The notes under the pieces are model-generated. The model searched no databases. It saw only the letters and a program-made list of their open reading frames with translations, and was not told the origin of the DNA. Below, one piece after another: positions 24,637-33,133 of a DNA stretch of 64,000 nt (position 1 is its first letter; each line of letters opens with the position of its first letter). The stretch spans positions 1 to 64,000 of the forward strand of contig NZ_PXZT01000011.1 in assembly GCF_003008695.1 (NCBI RefSeq), given 5' to 3'. A program made the position numbers and the translations under genes. This DNA comes from Trichococcus alkaliphilus (lineage in GTDB: Bacteria > Bacillota > Bacilli > Lactobacillales > Aerococcaceae).

Positions 24637-25545
24637 ATGGTCGCAGTGTTCATAAAGGCAGCTTACCATGACGAACGCTTGACGGACACGCTGCAAAATA
24701 AGAGCACTTGGCGCGTCCATAGCCTATTCAATAAAAGTTTGAACATTCAAAGTGCTGATCAGGAAAATTTGATGCTGATAGCAGGTACAGCCTCACCGCG
24801 GTTGCCGAAAGCGTTGTATCTTCCGGATGACATGTTGGGGAAACTGGTCGGAACCGTTCAACCCGGCCAACCCGTTTCCATCTCGGACGGTAGGCTAATT
24901 TTCGAAGGATGCACTATTGTTGTTGATGGGACACCGCATTATCAGTCCCGCTATGCAACGGAACAAGGTTTGCATCAGGGAAGTTTGCGATATTACGTGG
25001 CATCGATGGCGAAAATCGAAAAGTTGAACGGTTTCGATTTCATAATGGCTGACTTGACGCGGGATTCATTTTTAGCGAATACCCCGGAAGGCAATCATTT
25101 CCTGCGGCTGTATTCGGGTGACGCGGGCAATAGAACCGAGGCGATAAGTTACTTCATCGGAAGAGGCAAGGGGTTGACGCCGTCCGGTGACGATCTTCTT
25201 GTGGGTGCTTTGGCAGCCGATCAGCTTCTGGGGATGCTTCCGGCGGATACGGAAGGCCTCATCAGGAAGCGCTTGTCGCAAACTCCGAAGCCGACTACAA
25301 CAGTAAGTGAACATTATCTGGCGTGCGCCCTGGATGGTCTTTACAACGAACCCATCCATCGTTTGCTGCATGTTTTGCGGCAGGAAAGTGAAGAAAAAGC
25401 CATAGAAGAATGCATCAAACATATAATGGCGATCGGACATACGTCCGGACTGGATATGTTGACAGGCCTTACGGGTGCCCTGTTAGTATGGAACAGATTT
25501 GAAGGAGGATACAATCAATGGCAAAAAGAGTTGTCATCGCTCTAG
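24637..25545 (+). CDS. allH: YlbF/AllH (DUF2877), subunit of the oxalurate carbamoyltransferase
   Basis: A 302-residue DUF2877 protein, the YlbF family. Its best signature is IGRGKGLTPSGDDLLVGALAA in the second half, a glycine-rich loop suggestive of phosphate or substrate binding, plus GHTSGLDMLTGLTGAL near the end. It belongs to the same complex as AllF and AllG. It begins ten bases after allG and overlaps the carbamate kinase gene by 28 bases, in a different frame, so the four genes are tightly coupled. GGGGGATGG precedes ATG 24637. Confidence 0.87.
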   Translation: MVAVFIKAAYHDERLTDTLQNKSTWRVHSLFNKSLNIQSADQENLMLIAGTASPRLPKALYLPDDMLGKLVGTVQPGQPVSISDGRLIFEGCTIVVDGTPHYQSRYATEQGLHQGSLRYYVASMAKIEKLNGFDFIMADLTRDSFLANTPEGNHFLRLYSGDAGNRTEAISYFIGRGKGLTPSGDDLLVGALAADQLLGMLPADTEGLIRKRLSQTPKPTTTVSEHYLACALDGLYNEPIHRLLHVLRQESEEKAIEECIKHIMAIGHTSGLDMLTGLTGALLVWNRFEGGYNQWQKELSSL

Positions 25546-26459
25546 GCGGGAACGCAATCCTGCGCCCGAACCAAGAAGCGACGTTCGATAACCAGATGCA
25601 CAACATCAAGATGAGTGCGGAGCTGATTGCAAAAATAGAAAAACTGGATTATGAAATCGTAGTGACGCACGGAAATGGTCCGCAAGTAGGGAATATCCTG
25701 CGCCAAAATGAGGAAGCGAAGGATATCGTTCCTCAGATGCCGTTGGATGTCTGCAGCGCGGAATCGCAAGGATTCATCGGGTATATGATGGAACAATCTC
25801 TGAAAAATGCTTTGAATGAGGAAGAATTGACGAGCGGCGTATTGACGTTATTGACGCAAACGGAGGTATCACCGGATGATCCTGCGTTCGATAATCCTAC
25901 AAAACCGATTGGAGTCTTCTATTCCGAAGAAGAGGCCGAGTTGTTGTCGGAAGAAAAAGGTTGGGTCATGATGGAAGATGCCGGAAGAGGCTACCGCCGG
26001 GTTGTCCCTTCCCCACAACCGCAGAAAATTCATGGCGTGGAGTCCATCCTGAAGTTATTAAAACAAAATACGATCGTAATCGCAGGTGGCGGCGGGGGGA
26101 TTCCGGTAGTCCGCAACAAAATCGGCCAAATATCAGGAATCGAAGCCGTGATCGATAAAGATCGCACCGGCAAAAAGTTGGCGGAACAATTGGATGCCGA
26201 TGTATTCATGATGCTGACGGACGTCAGCAATGTCTACATCAATTACGGTAAACCGAACCAAGAAAAACTTGAAGAAATTTCCGTTCTGAAAGCGAAACAA
26301 TATTTGGATGAAGGCCAGTTTGCGGACGGCAGCATGGGTCCAAAAATGGAGGCAGCCATCGACTTTGCTATGCAAGGTAAAAAAGCTATCATCTGTTCAT
26401 TGGACCAAGCGGCTGAAGCTTTATCCGGTTTTGCGGGTACGCGCATCGTCAACGGTTAA
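25518..26459 (+). CDS. allK: Carbamate kinase of the allantoin operon
   Basis: A 313-residue carbamate kinase (amino-acid kinase fold). It transfers phosphate from carbamoyl phosphate to ADP, giving ATP, CO2 and ammonia. Motifs are IALGGNAIL at the start, VVTHGNGPQVGNI, IAGGGGGIPVV and GSMGPKMEAAIDF. The ribosome site GAAGGAGG lies within allH. By position it uses the carbamoyl phosphate made from oxalurate, so this is the energy-yielding step of the pathway. An arginine-deiminase role (arcC) is less likely because no arcA or arcB is present. A terminator follows. Confidence 0.93.
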   Translation: MAKRVVIALGGNAILRPNQEATFDNQMHNIKMSAELIAKIEKLDYEIVVTHGNGPQVGNILRQNEEAKDIVPQMPLDVCSAESQGFIGYMMEQSLKNALNEEELTSGVLTLLTQTEVSPDDPAFDNPTKPIGVFYSEEEAELLSEEKGWVMMEDAGRGYRRVVPSPQPQKIHGVESILKLLKQNTIVIAGGGGGIPVVRNKIGQISGIEAVIDKDRTGKKLAEQLDADVFMMLTDVSNVYINYGKPNQEKLEEISVLKAKQYLDEGQFADGSMGPKMEAAIDFAMQGKKAIICSLDQAAEALSGFAGTRIVNG

Positions 26460-26473
26460 ATAAAGAAACAAAG

Positions 26474-26515
26474 AACAGGAGGTTGTCTCATTACGAGGCT
26501 ATCTCCTGTTTTTGT
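26474..26515 (+). terminator. Terminator after the carbamate kinase gene
   Basis: AACAGGAG (26474-26481) pairs with CTCCTGTT (26503-26510), followed by TTTGTTG. Confidence 0.7.
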
Positions 26516-26537
26516 TGTGCGACAAGCACGGCGAAAT

Positions 26538-26566
26538 AGCCCGCCAAAAAGCATTTTTGGCGGGCT
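26538..26566. repeat. Perfect hairpin between convergent genes
   Basis: AGCCCGCCAAAAA (26538-26550) is exactly repeated in inverse at 26554-26566 with a three-base loop. Neither side has a T run outside the stem, so it is not a classic terminator. It may help end the minus-strand pucR transcript. Confidence 0.6.
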
Positions 26567-26646
26567 GAAATACATTGAATTGCACAGAATAGCCTCCCGA
26601 AAATCATCACACTCTATTCAAACGTGTTCTGAATCCCATAAATACT

Positions 26647-28278
26647 CTATTCGTCGTTCTGGGAGAGTTCCAGGGCTAGTCTTAGGTTCAGACTGAAATT
26701 TGGATCATCGATTGGTGATCCGAGTATTTCTTCGCAATGGTTGATTCGGTACTTCACTGTGTTGCGGTGTATGAACATCGCTTTCGACGTGCGCGTGATT
26801 TCGCATTGGTAGTCAAGGTAGGTTTTCAGCGTCCGGCGCAATTCAACCATGGCGTCTTCTTCAGGATAGGCCAGTTCGTGCAGAACCGATTGGCAGAAAT
26901 ACTTGATTTCATCCGTCTGCATCCTTTCGAACAGGCTAAGCATGCCTTGCGGGCGATAGTAGCTGATGCGCGGCTGCGTGTCCTTGGCAAATCCCTCGTC
27001 GAAAGCTATCTTGGCTTCGATGTAGGAGTTGGCGATCATATCAATTTTTTCATAAGGATGGCCATAAGAGAAAGCCAAGGAAATCGGAAGGACCTTCTCA
27101 AGTTCCTCTGCAGTTGTCCGCAAGATGTCATCTATCGCCTCGTTTTTGGACTGCAGCAAAAGCAGTAGGTGGTTTGTGTTTTTCATCGGGAAAAGCAAGG
27201 CGTCATGGAAATGGAAGGCCAATGCATCCGTCAGCCACTGGTTGACCAATTGAATTTTTTCCCGGCTCAGCTTATCTTTGAAGATCGAACCCTTTTCATT
27301 CCGGCAATTGATGTAGATCACTTGATAATGATGGGAATTGACGATGCCGAAATTTTGGCCAAGGTCGAGCCAATTTTTTTGCTTGAGAGTCGGAGACTGC
27401 TGATTCTCTATCAATTGTTTGAAATAGTCGCTGCGGATATCCTGCTTAGATTCTTCCACTTTCAAGTTTTTGTAGATGACGAACGACAGAACCATGGAGG
27501 CTTGATCAACTGCGAATTCCGATACGGGATAAGGGATTTGTTCCGGCCTCAAAATGATCAGGTAGTAAGGGAAATAATTGTTCGCACGGATTGGGTAAAT
27601 GGAAACCTGCATTTCCTGGTTGTCCATATCGGTTATCAGAAAAGAGTCCGTTGCATCCTCGGAAAGATGCGGCTTTTTCTCATGCACTTGCCCCACATAA
27701 TAATCGGCAGGCTTGCTGGATTGGGAAAAGTGCTTGGAATGGGCGATAACTTGCCTGAAAGGATTCAGCAGGATGACCGGTGTTTTGATCATTTTGCCGA
27801 AATCGGAAATGAAGCGTGCAATGCTCGCATCGTTCATCAGCAGGTTCGAGAAGCGTTTCTGGATGTCCAAAGCATAGCTCATCTGTTCTGTTTTTTGGTT
27901 CCACAAGTAGTTCAGCATTTGATGGGAGAGTGTCCCCAGTGGTGTGGTGCTTGGAATCTGGATCAAAGGGAAACGCACCGAATTGGCATAATTGATGATG
28001 GCATTGTCGATTTCCGGAAGGAAGCGGCCGACTTTTATCCCCAGTCCAGCAGCATTCACACGCATCAAAGAATCGATCAAAGGGATCAAGCCTTGTTGGT
28101 CATTTTTATAGCTCATGGCAGTGGTCAGCAAAAAAACATCCTTTGGAATGTAAAAGGCAACGTCAGGCGTCTCGGATATTTCTATGCTTGTCACTGCATG
28201 AGACAGATCTGCTCCTGCATTGAGCACTTTGAGATCGGAGAAGCGGGGCAAATCCAACATTTCTTTCATTGTAGTCAT
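26647..28278 (-). CDS. pucR: PucR-family regulator of purine catabolism
   Basis: A 543-residue PucR protein. The N-terminal purine-catabolism domain (about 1-125) starts MLDLPRFSDLKVLNAG and includes VAFYIPKDVFLLTTAMSY. The middle part is GAF-like. The C-terminal PucR helix-turn-helix ends in EITRTSKAMFIHRNTVKYRINHCEEILG. In Bacillus subtilis PucR activates allantoin and purine-degradation genes in response to allantoin and related compounds. Here it is divergent from pucG, and direct repeats lie between the two. AGGAGG precedes ATG 28278; a second ATG lies two codons further in. Confidence 0.92.
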   Translation of the reverse strand: MTTMKEMLDLPRFSDLKVLNAGADLSHAVTSIEISETPDVAFYIPKDVFLLTTAMSYKNDQQGLIPLIDSLMRVNAAGLGIKVGRFLPEIDNAIINYANSVRFPLIQIPSTTPLGTLSHQMLNYLWNQKTEQMSYALDIQKRFSNLLMNDASIARFISDFGKMIKTPVILLNPFRQVIAHSKHFSQSSKPADYYVGQVHEKKPHLSEDATDSFLITDMDNQEMQVSIYPIRANNYFPYYLIILRPEQIPYPVSEFAVDQASMVLSFVIYKNLKVEESKQDIRSDYFKQLIENQQSPTLKQKNWLDLGQNFGIVNSHHYQVIYINCRNEKGSIFKDKLSREKIQLVNQWLTDALAFHFHDALLFPMKNTNHLLLLLQSKNEAIDDILRTTAEELEKVLPISLAFSYGHPYEKIDMIANSYIEAKIAFDEGFAKDTQPRISYYRPQGMLSLFERMQTDEIKYFCQSVLHELAYPEEDAMVELRRTLKTYLDYQCEITRTSKAMFIHRNTVKYRINHCEEILGSPIDDPNFSLNLRLALELSQNDE

Positions 28279-28343
28279 TAAAAACCCTCCTAGTGGCTTT
28301 AATTTTAATTGAAACCGCCATCATCATCAAGTGTTTATTTGGG

Positions 28344-28423
28344 CATAACCTACAAATTTCATATTATTTTGTTCATAACATACAATGACATTTTTGCTGA
28401 GAATGGTAGGATGTAAGTAAATT
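28344..28423 (+). promoter_or_regulatory. pucG promoter with two upstream direct repeats (putative PucR sites)
   Basis: CATAACCTACAA (28344-28355) and CATAACATACAA (28374-28385) differ at one base and start 30 bases apart, about three helical turns. A promoter-like TTGCTG (28394-28399), 18 bases and TAAATT (28418-28423) follow. Repeats ahead of a weak -35 suit an activator. The motif differs from the published B. subtilis PucR box as I remember it, so the link is inferred. Confidence 0.45.
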
Positions 28424-28455
28424 ATCAGACCAATAATCAATCTGGAGGAATAGTT

Positions 28456-29667
28456 ATGTTCAAAGAAATCATCACACCCATCCGCACCATTATGACACCT
28501 GGTCCTGTAGAAGCTCATCCGAATGTACTTCGTGTCATGAGCACGCCTATTTTGGGACAGTTCGATCCAGCATTCTTAGCCATCATGGATGAAGTGCAAG
28601 AAATGATCAAAATTCCGTTTGGAACAAAAAATGAGCAGGCTTTTGCCATCGATGGCACATCGCGTTCAGGGCTGGAAGCTGCGTTTATCGGGCTGATTGA
28701 GCCCGGAGACAAAGTGCTGATTCCTGCATACGGGCGCTTCGCGTATTTGTTGGGCGAAATCTGCGAACGCGCGAAAGCGCAAGTGACTTACTTGGAAAAA
28801 GACTGGGACAGTGTCTTTGAAGAAGATGCGATCATCGCAGAAATCAAAAGGGTCAATCCTAAAATAGTCGCACTCGTTCATGGGGAAACAGCGAACGGCC
28901 AGATGCAACCGCTGGAAAAAATCGGTAAATTTTGCCAAGAGAACGACGTGTTTTTTGTGGTCGATACAGTCGCCACTTATGGTGGAGCACCCGTGAAGGT
29001 GGATGAATGGGGCATAGATATCGCCATCGCAGGCACCCAGAAATGTGTGAGCGTGCCATCCGGGTTGTCTTTGATCACCTATAACGACCGTGTGGAGAAG
29101 GTTTTGACAGCGCGCTACCAGAAGGAACTTGGTCTGAGCAAAGATTTCCGCAATGACCGCCACATCAGCAGCAATTACTTGGACTTGAGCCAACTGCAAC
29201 GCTACTGGAACAAAGAACGCATCAACCACCATACCGAAGCAACCAGCATGATCTACGCACTGCACGAAGGCCTGCGGATGATGATCCAGGAAGGCATCGA
29301 GAACGGTTATGAACGGCATAGCCAAAATGACCGCGCCATTCAGGCTGGTATTGAAGCGATGGGCTTGGAAATCTTCGGTGACCGCAAAACGAAAATGCCG
29401 ACGGTTACGCCTATCCTGATTCCTGAAGGTGTCGACGGTGATGCGGTACGCAATACATTGTTGCATGATTTCGGTGTCGAAATCGCTTCTTCATTCGGTC
29501 CATTGCAAGGGAAAGTCTGGAGAATCGGCAATATGGGCTTCAGCAGCCGCAAGGAGAATGTATTGCACGTGCTGGCTGCTTTCGAAGCGGCACTCCTGTT
29601 CCACAGGGCAGACATCAACCGCGGGGAAGCCGTCTTGGCGGCTCTGCGTGAGTATAACCAAAAATAG
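28456..29667 (+). CDS. pucG: (S)-ureidoglycine-glyoxylate aminotransferase (PucG-like)
   Basis: A 403-residue class V PLP aminotransferase. The PLP lysine is Lys196 in IAGTQKCVSVPSGLS, with the Asp of VVDTVATYGG pairing with the ring nitrogen. The N-terminal TPGPVEAHPNVLRVMSTPILGQFDPAF matches PucG and alanine-glyoxylate aminotransferases. In purine catabolism this enzyme transfers the amino group of ureidoglycine to glyoxylate, giving oxalurate and glycine. The divergent pucR gene and neighbouring allantoin genes favour PucG over a serine- or alanine-glyoxylate aminotransferase. GGAGG precedes the start. Confidence 0.88.
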   Translation: MFKEIITPIRTIMTPGPVEAHPNVLRVMSTPILGQFDPAFLAIMDEVQEMIKIPFGTKNEQAFAIDGTSRSGLEAAFIGLIEPGDKVLIPAYGRFAYLLGEICERAKAQVTYLEKDWDSVFEEDAIIAEIKRVNPKIVALVHGETANGQMQPLEKIGKFCQENDVFFVVDTVATYGGAPVKVDEWGIDIAIAGTQKCVSVPSGLSLITYNDRVEKVLTARYQKELGLSKDFRNDRHISSNYLDLSQLQRYWNKERINHHTEATSMIYALHEGLRMMIQEGIENGYERHSQNDRAIQAGIEAMGLEIFGDRKTKMPTVTPILIPEGVDGDAVRNTLLHDFGVEIASSFGPLQGKVWRIGNMGFSSRKENVLHVLAAFEAALLFHRADINRGEAVLAALREYNQK

Positions 29668-29688
29668 ACAGATCCCAGTACTATAATG

Positions 29689-29729
29689 AAGGAACGACCA
29701 GGGTGGGGAATCCGCCCGGGCCGTTCCTT
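29689..29729 (+). terminator. Possible terminator after pucG
   Basis: AAGGAACG pairs with CGTTCCTT around a GC-rich loop; the T tail is short. Confidence 0.5.
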
Positions 29730-29825
29730 GCATTGTTTGAAGAACATCAGTAGCCATCAGATAACTTGAAAAGATGGTTGTCTGTTGTGCACAAGCGAAA
29801 AAATCACTTTGTACATCTCTTCCGA

Positions 29826-29882
29826 TGTAAACGTTTTTAAGCCCGGTTACAATAAGCTTATCAATGATTGATAGCGATTACA
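29826..29882 (+). promoter_or_regulatory. Two cre sites before the allantoin permease gene
   Basis: TGTAAACGTTTTTA (29826-29839, one mismatch) and TGATAGCGATTACA (29869-29882, full match to TGWNANCGNTNWCA) flank a TACAAT box (29848-29853). This is the pattern expected for CcpA repression of allP and allB when sugar is available. Confidence 0.65.
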
Positions 29883-29901
29883 AAGTTAGGGAGGTTATTA
29901 C

Positions 29902-31386
29902 ATGCAAGCAAGCAATGAGGAAGTGAAAATGCAAGAAACTGATCTTTTTGTCAGTGATGCACAAGTCGAAGAATTAAAGAAACGCGGTTATAATGAAGAC
30001 GTCGTTCCAAAAACGGCGGAAAAAAGGAATATGAACGCAAAGAACTATTTCACACTTTGGATGGGATCGGTTCATAATATTCCGAATTATACGGCTGTTG
30101 GGGGATTCCTGTTCCTGGGTCTGTCGCCAATCAATGTTATGTTAGCTCTTATCGTCAGTTCTTTGGCAGTCAGTGCCTTTATGGTCTTCAACGGCAGAGC
30201 AGGATCGAAATACGGGATACCGTTTGCGATGCATTTGCGTTCAACCTATGGGGATCTGGGAGCCAAACTTCCTGGATTCTTGCGTGGCGGGGTAGCAGCC
30301 ATCGCATGGTTCGGACTTCAGAATTATGCGGGGTCGTTGGCTTTGCTGATTTTGATAAGCAAGTTCTGGCCGGGATTTTTGAATATCGGTGGAGATTTCA
30401 ATTTCTTCGGAATTGATCTTCCAGGCTTGATCACCTTCACCATTTTCTGGGCAATCAACGTTCTGATCGGTCTTGGCGGAGGAGGCGTGCTGAACAAATT
30501 CACTGCCATCCTGAATCCGCTGATCTACATCGTGTTCGGCGGCATGGCCATCTGGGCGATCAGAGTTGGCGGCGGCATGGGCAACATTTTGGCCTATACG
30601 CCATCCGGTGACAGTGTTCAAGGATATGCGCCTTTACTGGCCTATTTCATCATCATCAATTCCGTCATTTCCGTTTGGGCAGCTCCGGGGGCAAGCGTAT
30701 CCGACTTTACGCAGAACGCCACTTCGACGCGCGACCAGTCGATTGGACAAACCGCTAGCCTTTTGGTTGCGTACTTGATTTTCGCATTATCCAGCGTCGC
30801 CATTCTGATCGGCGGATCCATCCACTTTGGAGTACAGGAATGGAACGTGCTGAACATCGTGAACAAGTGGGAAAGCGTCCCTGCAGCGGCATTAGCTGTA
30901 GTCGTGTTCCTGATGACTACCGTCTCAACGAATGCAACCGGTAACATTATTCCGGCCGCATATCAACTGTCGGCTTTGTTCCCTAAGTCTGTTGACTATA
31001 AGAAGGGCGTTCTGATCGCTTCCGTCATTAGCTACGTCATCATGCCATGGAAATTGATGGAAAATTCCGCGAGCATTTTCGCTTTCCTGAACATCATCGG
31101 CGCTGTTTTGGGTCCTGTAGCGGGTGTCATGTTGGCCCACTATTATTTCGTCAAGAAACAGAAAATCGATATAGACGCTTTGTATATGGATTTCAGCAAA
31201 GATAATTCGCAAAATCCGTATAAGGGCATAAATATAGAAGCCTACATCGCCACAATCGCAGCTTTGTTGATTTCCGTGAGCGGACAGTTTATTCCTGCTC
31301 TGCAGATGATCTCCAATCTGTCTTGGTTGATCGGAGCAGCTTTGGCCTTCGGTATCTATCTGATGCTGAAGAGGGGAAAAAAATAG
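29902..31386 (+). CDS. allP: Allantoin permease (NCS1 family)
   Basis: A 494-residue NCS1-family transporter with about twelve membrane helices. Conserved pieces are the cytosolic N terminus with KRNMNAKNYFTLWMGSVHNIPNYTAVGG, RSTYGDLGAKLPGFLRGGVAAIAWFGLQ and SDFTQNATSTRDQSIGQ. It belongs with PucI/AllP/hydantoin carriers and should import allantoin by symport. It is followed 63 bases later by the allantoinase gene, which fixes the substrate well. GGGAGG precedes ATG 29902; an internal in-frame ATG nine codons on is less likely. Confidence 0.92.
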   Translation: MQASNEEVKMQETDLFVSDAQVEELKKRGYNEDVVPKTAEKRNMNAKNYFTLWMGSVHNIPNYTAVGGFLFLGLSPINVMLALIVSSLAVSAFMVFNGRAGSKYGIPFAMHLRSTYGDLGAKLPGFLRGGVAAIAWFGLQNYAGSLALLILISKFWPGFLNIGGDFNFFGIDLPGLITFTIFWAINVLIGLGGGGVLNKFTAILNPLIYIVFGGMAIWAIRVGGGMGNILAYTPSGDSVQGYAPLLAYFIIINSVISVWAAPGASVSDFTQNATSTRDQSIGQTASLLVAYLIFALSSVAILIGGSIHFGVQEWNVLNIVNKWESVPAAALAVVVFLMTTVSTNATGNIIPAAYQLSALFPKSVDYKKGVLIASVISYVIMPWKLMENSASIFAFLNIIGAVLGPVAGVMLAHYYFVKKQKIDIDALYMDFSKDNSQNPYKGINIEAYIATIAALLISVSGQFIPALQMISNLSWLIGAALAFGIYLMLKRGKK

Positions 31387-31449
31387 TTTCATCCAACTTT
31401 TGGTTTTAAAATTATTGATATAAATCATTTATTATTAGGAGGAAAAAGT

Positions 31450-32874
31450 ATGAGTTACGATTTACTGATCAAAAATGGTTTGGTTATCCTGGATAATGGT
31501 GAAATTGAAACAGATGTAGCCATCCAAGATGGTAAAATAGCAGCTATTGGCAGCGATTTGGGTGACGCAACCGAAGTCATCGATGCTAAAGGTCTTGTTG
31601 TCAGCCCTGGTATGGTGGATGCGCATGTGCATATCACAGATCCAGGCGGCAGCTATCGTGACGACTGGGAAGGCTACCTGACAGGAACAAAAGCTTGTGC
31701 CAAAGGCGGCGTAACGTCCTTCATGGAAATGCCTTTGAACCAAGTTCCAGCCACAGTGGATGCCAGAACATTGCAGATCAAAGTGGATGCTGGCCAAAAT
31801 AAACTCACAGCAGACGTAGCATCTTTCGGTGGATTGGTTCCTTTCAACATCGAAGGCGGAATCCAAGAGTTGGATGAAGGCGGCGTTGCAGCCTATAAAT
31901 GCTTCATGGCTACTTGTGGCGATCGTTCGATTGAAGGCGACTTCATGAACGCGGACGATTACACGCTGTATGAAGGCATGAGACAGATTGCCAAAACCGG
32001 CAAAGTGTTGGCGATCCATGCTGAAAATGCGACAATCACAGACAGATTGGGAGAGATTGCTTACAAAAACGGCGAAACGACGCTGAAAGCTTATGTAGCA
32101 AGCCGCCCTGTCTTCACTGAAGTGGAACCGATCAGACGCGCCATCTTGTTCGCAAAAGAAACAGGCTGCCGTATCCACATTTGCCATGTAGCTTGTCCGG
32201 AAGGCGTTGAAGAAGTTACGAGAGCCCGCAATGAAGGCGTTGATGTGACTTGCGAAACATGCACTCACTATCTGTACTTCGATACTTCTGAATTGGATGA
32301 AATCGGGCCGATCGTCAAGTGCTCGCCTCCAATCCGTGACAAAGAAAACCAAAACGGCATGTGGGAAAAATTATTGGCTGGCGAAATTGCCTTCGTTACT
32401 TCCGATCACTCTCCATGTACCCCTGATCTGAAGGACAAAGAGAATGCCTTTGAAGCTTGGGGCGGTATCGCAGGCGTTCAGAACAACGTCGATGTGTTGT
32501 TTGATGAAGGCGTTCAGAAACGCGGCATGTCCTTGAGATTATTTGCCGACATCATCGCTGCAAATCCGGCAGAACGTTTCAACTTGAGTTCAAAAGGCCA
32601 CATCGCAATCGGCAAGGATGCTGACATCGTTCTGATCAAACCGAATGCGCCTTACACATTAAAAACAGAAGATTTAGAGTACAAGAACAAAATCAGCCCA
32701 TACGTCGGACGCGAAATCGGGGCGCAAGTAGCAAGAACGATTCTGCGCGGCGAAACGGTCTACAGTCTGGAAGATGGCGTTTCGGATACTCGTTCGGGAG
32801 AATTCGTCTTCGTCAACGGCGAGACGGCCTTCAGCTCGGATACCCGTTCAGAGGAATTCGTTTCCGTCAAATAA
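31450..32874 (+). CDS. allB: Allantoinase
   Basis: A 474-residue amidohydrolase that opens the allantoin ring to allantoate. The binuclear metal site is complete: His59 and His61 (VDAHVHITDPG), the carboxylated Lys150 (AAYKCFMA), His190 (AIHAEN), His246 (HICHVA) and Asp319 (TSDHSPC). AllB proteins are usually about 450 residues. This one has an extra tail made of two near-identical pieces (SDTRSGEFVFV and SDTRSEEFVSV), arising from a duplicated 54-base unit. AGGAGG precedes the start. It shares an operon with allP. Confidence 0.95.
   Translation: MSYDLLIKNGLVILDNGEIETDVAIQDGKIAAIGSDLGDATEVIDAKGLVVSPGMVDAHVHITDPGGSYRDDWEGYLTGTKACAKGGVTSFMEMPLNQVPATVDARTLQIKVDAGQNKLTADVASFGGLVPFNIEGGIQELDEGGVAAYKCFMATCGDRSIEGDFMNADDYTLYEGMRQIAKTGKVLAIHAENATITDRLGEIAYKNGETTLKAYVASRPVFTEVEPIRRAILFAKETGCRIHICHVACPEGVEEVTRARNEGVDVTCETCTHYLYFDTSELDEIGPIVKCSPPIRDKENQNGMWEKLLAGEIAFVTSDHSPCTPDLKDKENAFEAWGGIAGVQNNVDVLFDEGVQKRGMSLRLFADIIAANPAERFNLSSKGHIAIGKDADIVLIKPNAPYTLKTEDLEYKNKISPYVGREIGAQVARTILRGETVYSLEDGVSDTRSGEFVFVNGETAFSSDTRSEEFVSVK
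32782..32870 (+). repeat. Duplicated segment at the 3' end of allB
   Basis: A 35-base piece at 32782-32816 recurs at 32836-32870 with five base differences and a 54-base period, keeping the reading frame. It adds about 18 codons to allantoinase. The substitutions between copies show that the duplication is not brand new. Confidence 0.8.
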
Positions 32875-32877
32875 GGC

Positions 32878-32915
32878 AAAAAAAGGATCCAGGGTTGGCG
32901 CCCGGATCCTTTTTT
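32878..32915 (+). terminator. Terminator after allB
   Basis: AAAAAAGGATCC...GGATCCTTTTTT with loop agggttggcgccc-like. The region 32916-33133 holds only a doubtful 29-codon frame besides the next ribosome site. Confidence 0.9.
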
Positions 32916-33133
32916 GCGTTGTCAATGGATTCCTGATGCGCCATCTGCTTGGTCACTCTAAACAAATTAGCGCATATTATTGTATGGAATGTACAGGGTT
33001 AGTGCGGCCGTAAATGCTTATAATGGAAACAGTCAGAGAAGAAATGGAAGGGCTTACCGTCATGCTTGGGGAGTATCTTGGAAGTCATGGCCATAATCAT
33101 GAGATGCAATAATAAGTGATGGAGGAGAATCAT

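Noticed and set aside
27169-28281. A 370-codon plus-strand frame opposite pucR
   Set aside because: It is antisense to a full PucR protein with a clear domain order and ribosome site.
33023-33112. A 29-codon frame (starts METVREEMEGL) before the MFS gene
   Set aside because: Its ATG overlaps a TATAAT box and it has no ribosome site. It could be a gene remnant, but nothing supports translation.
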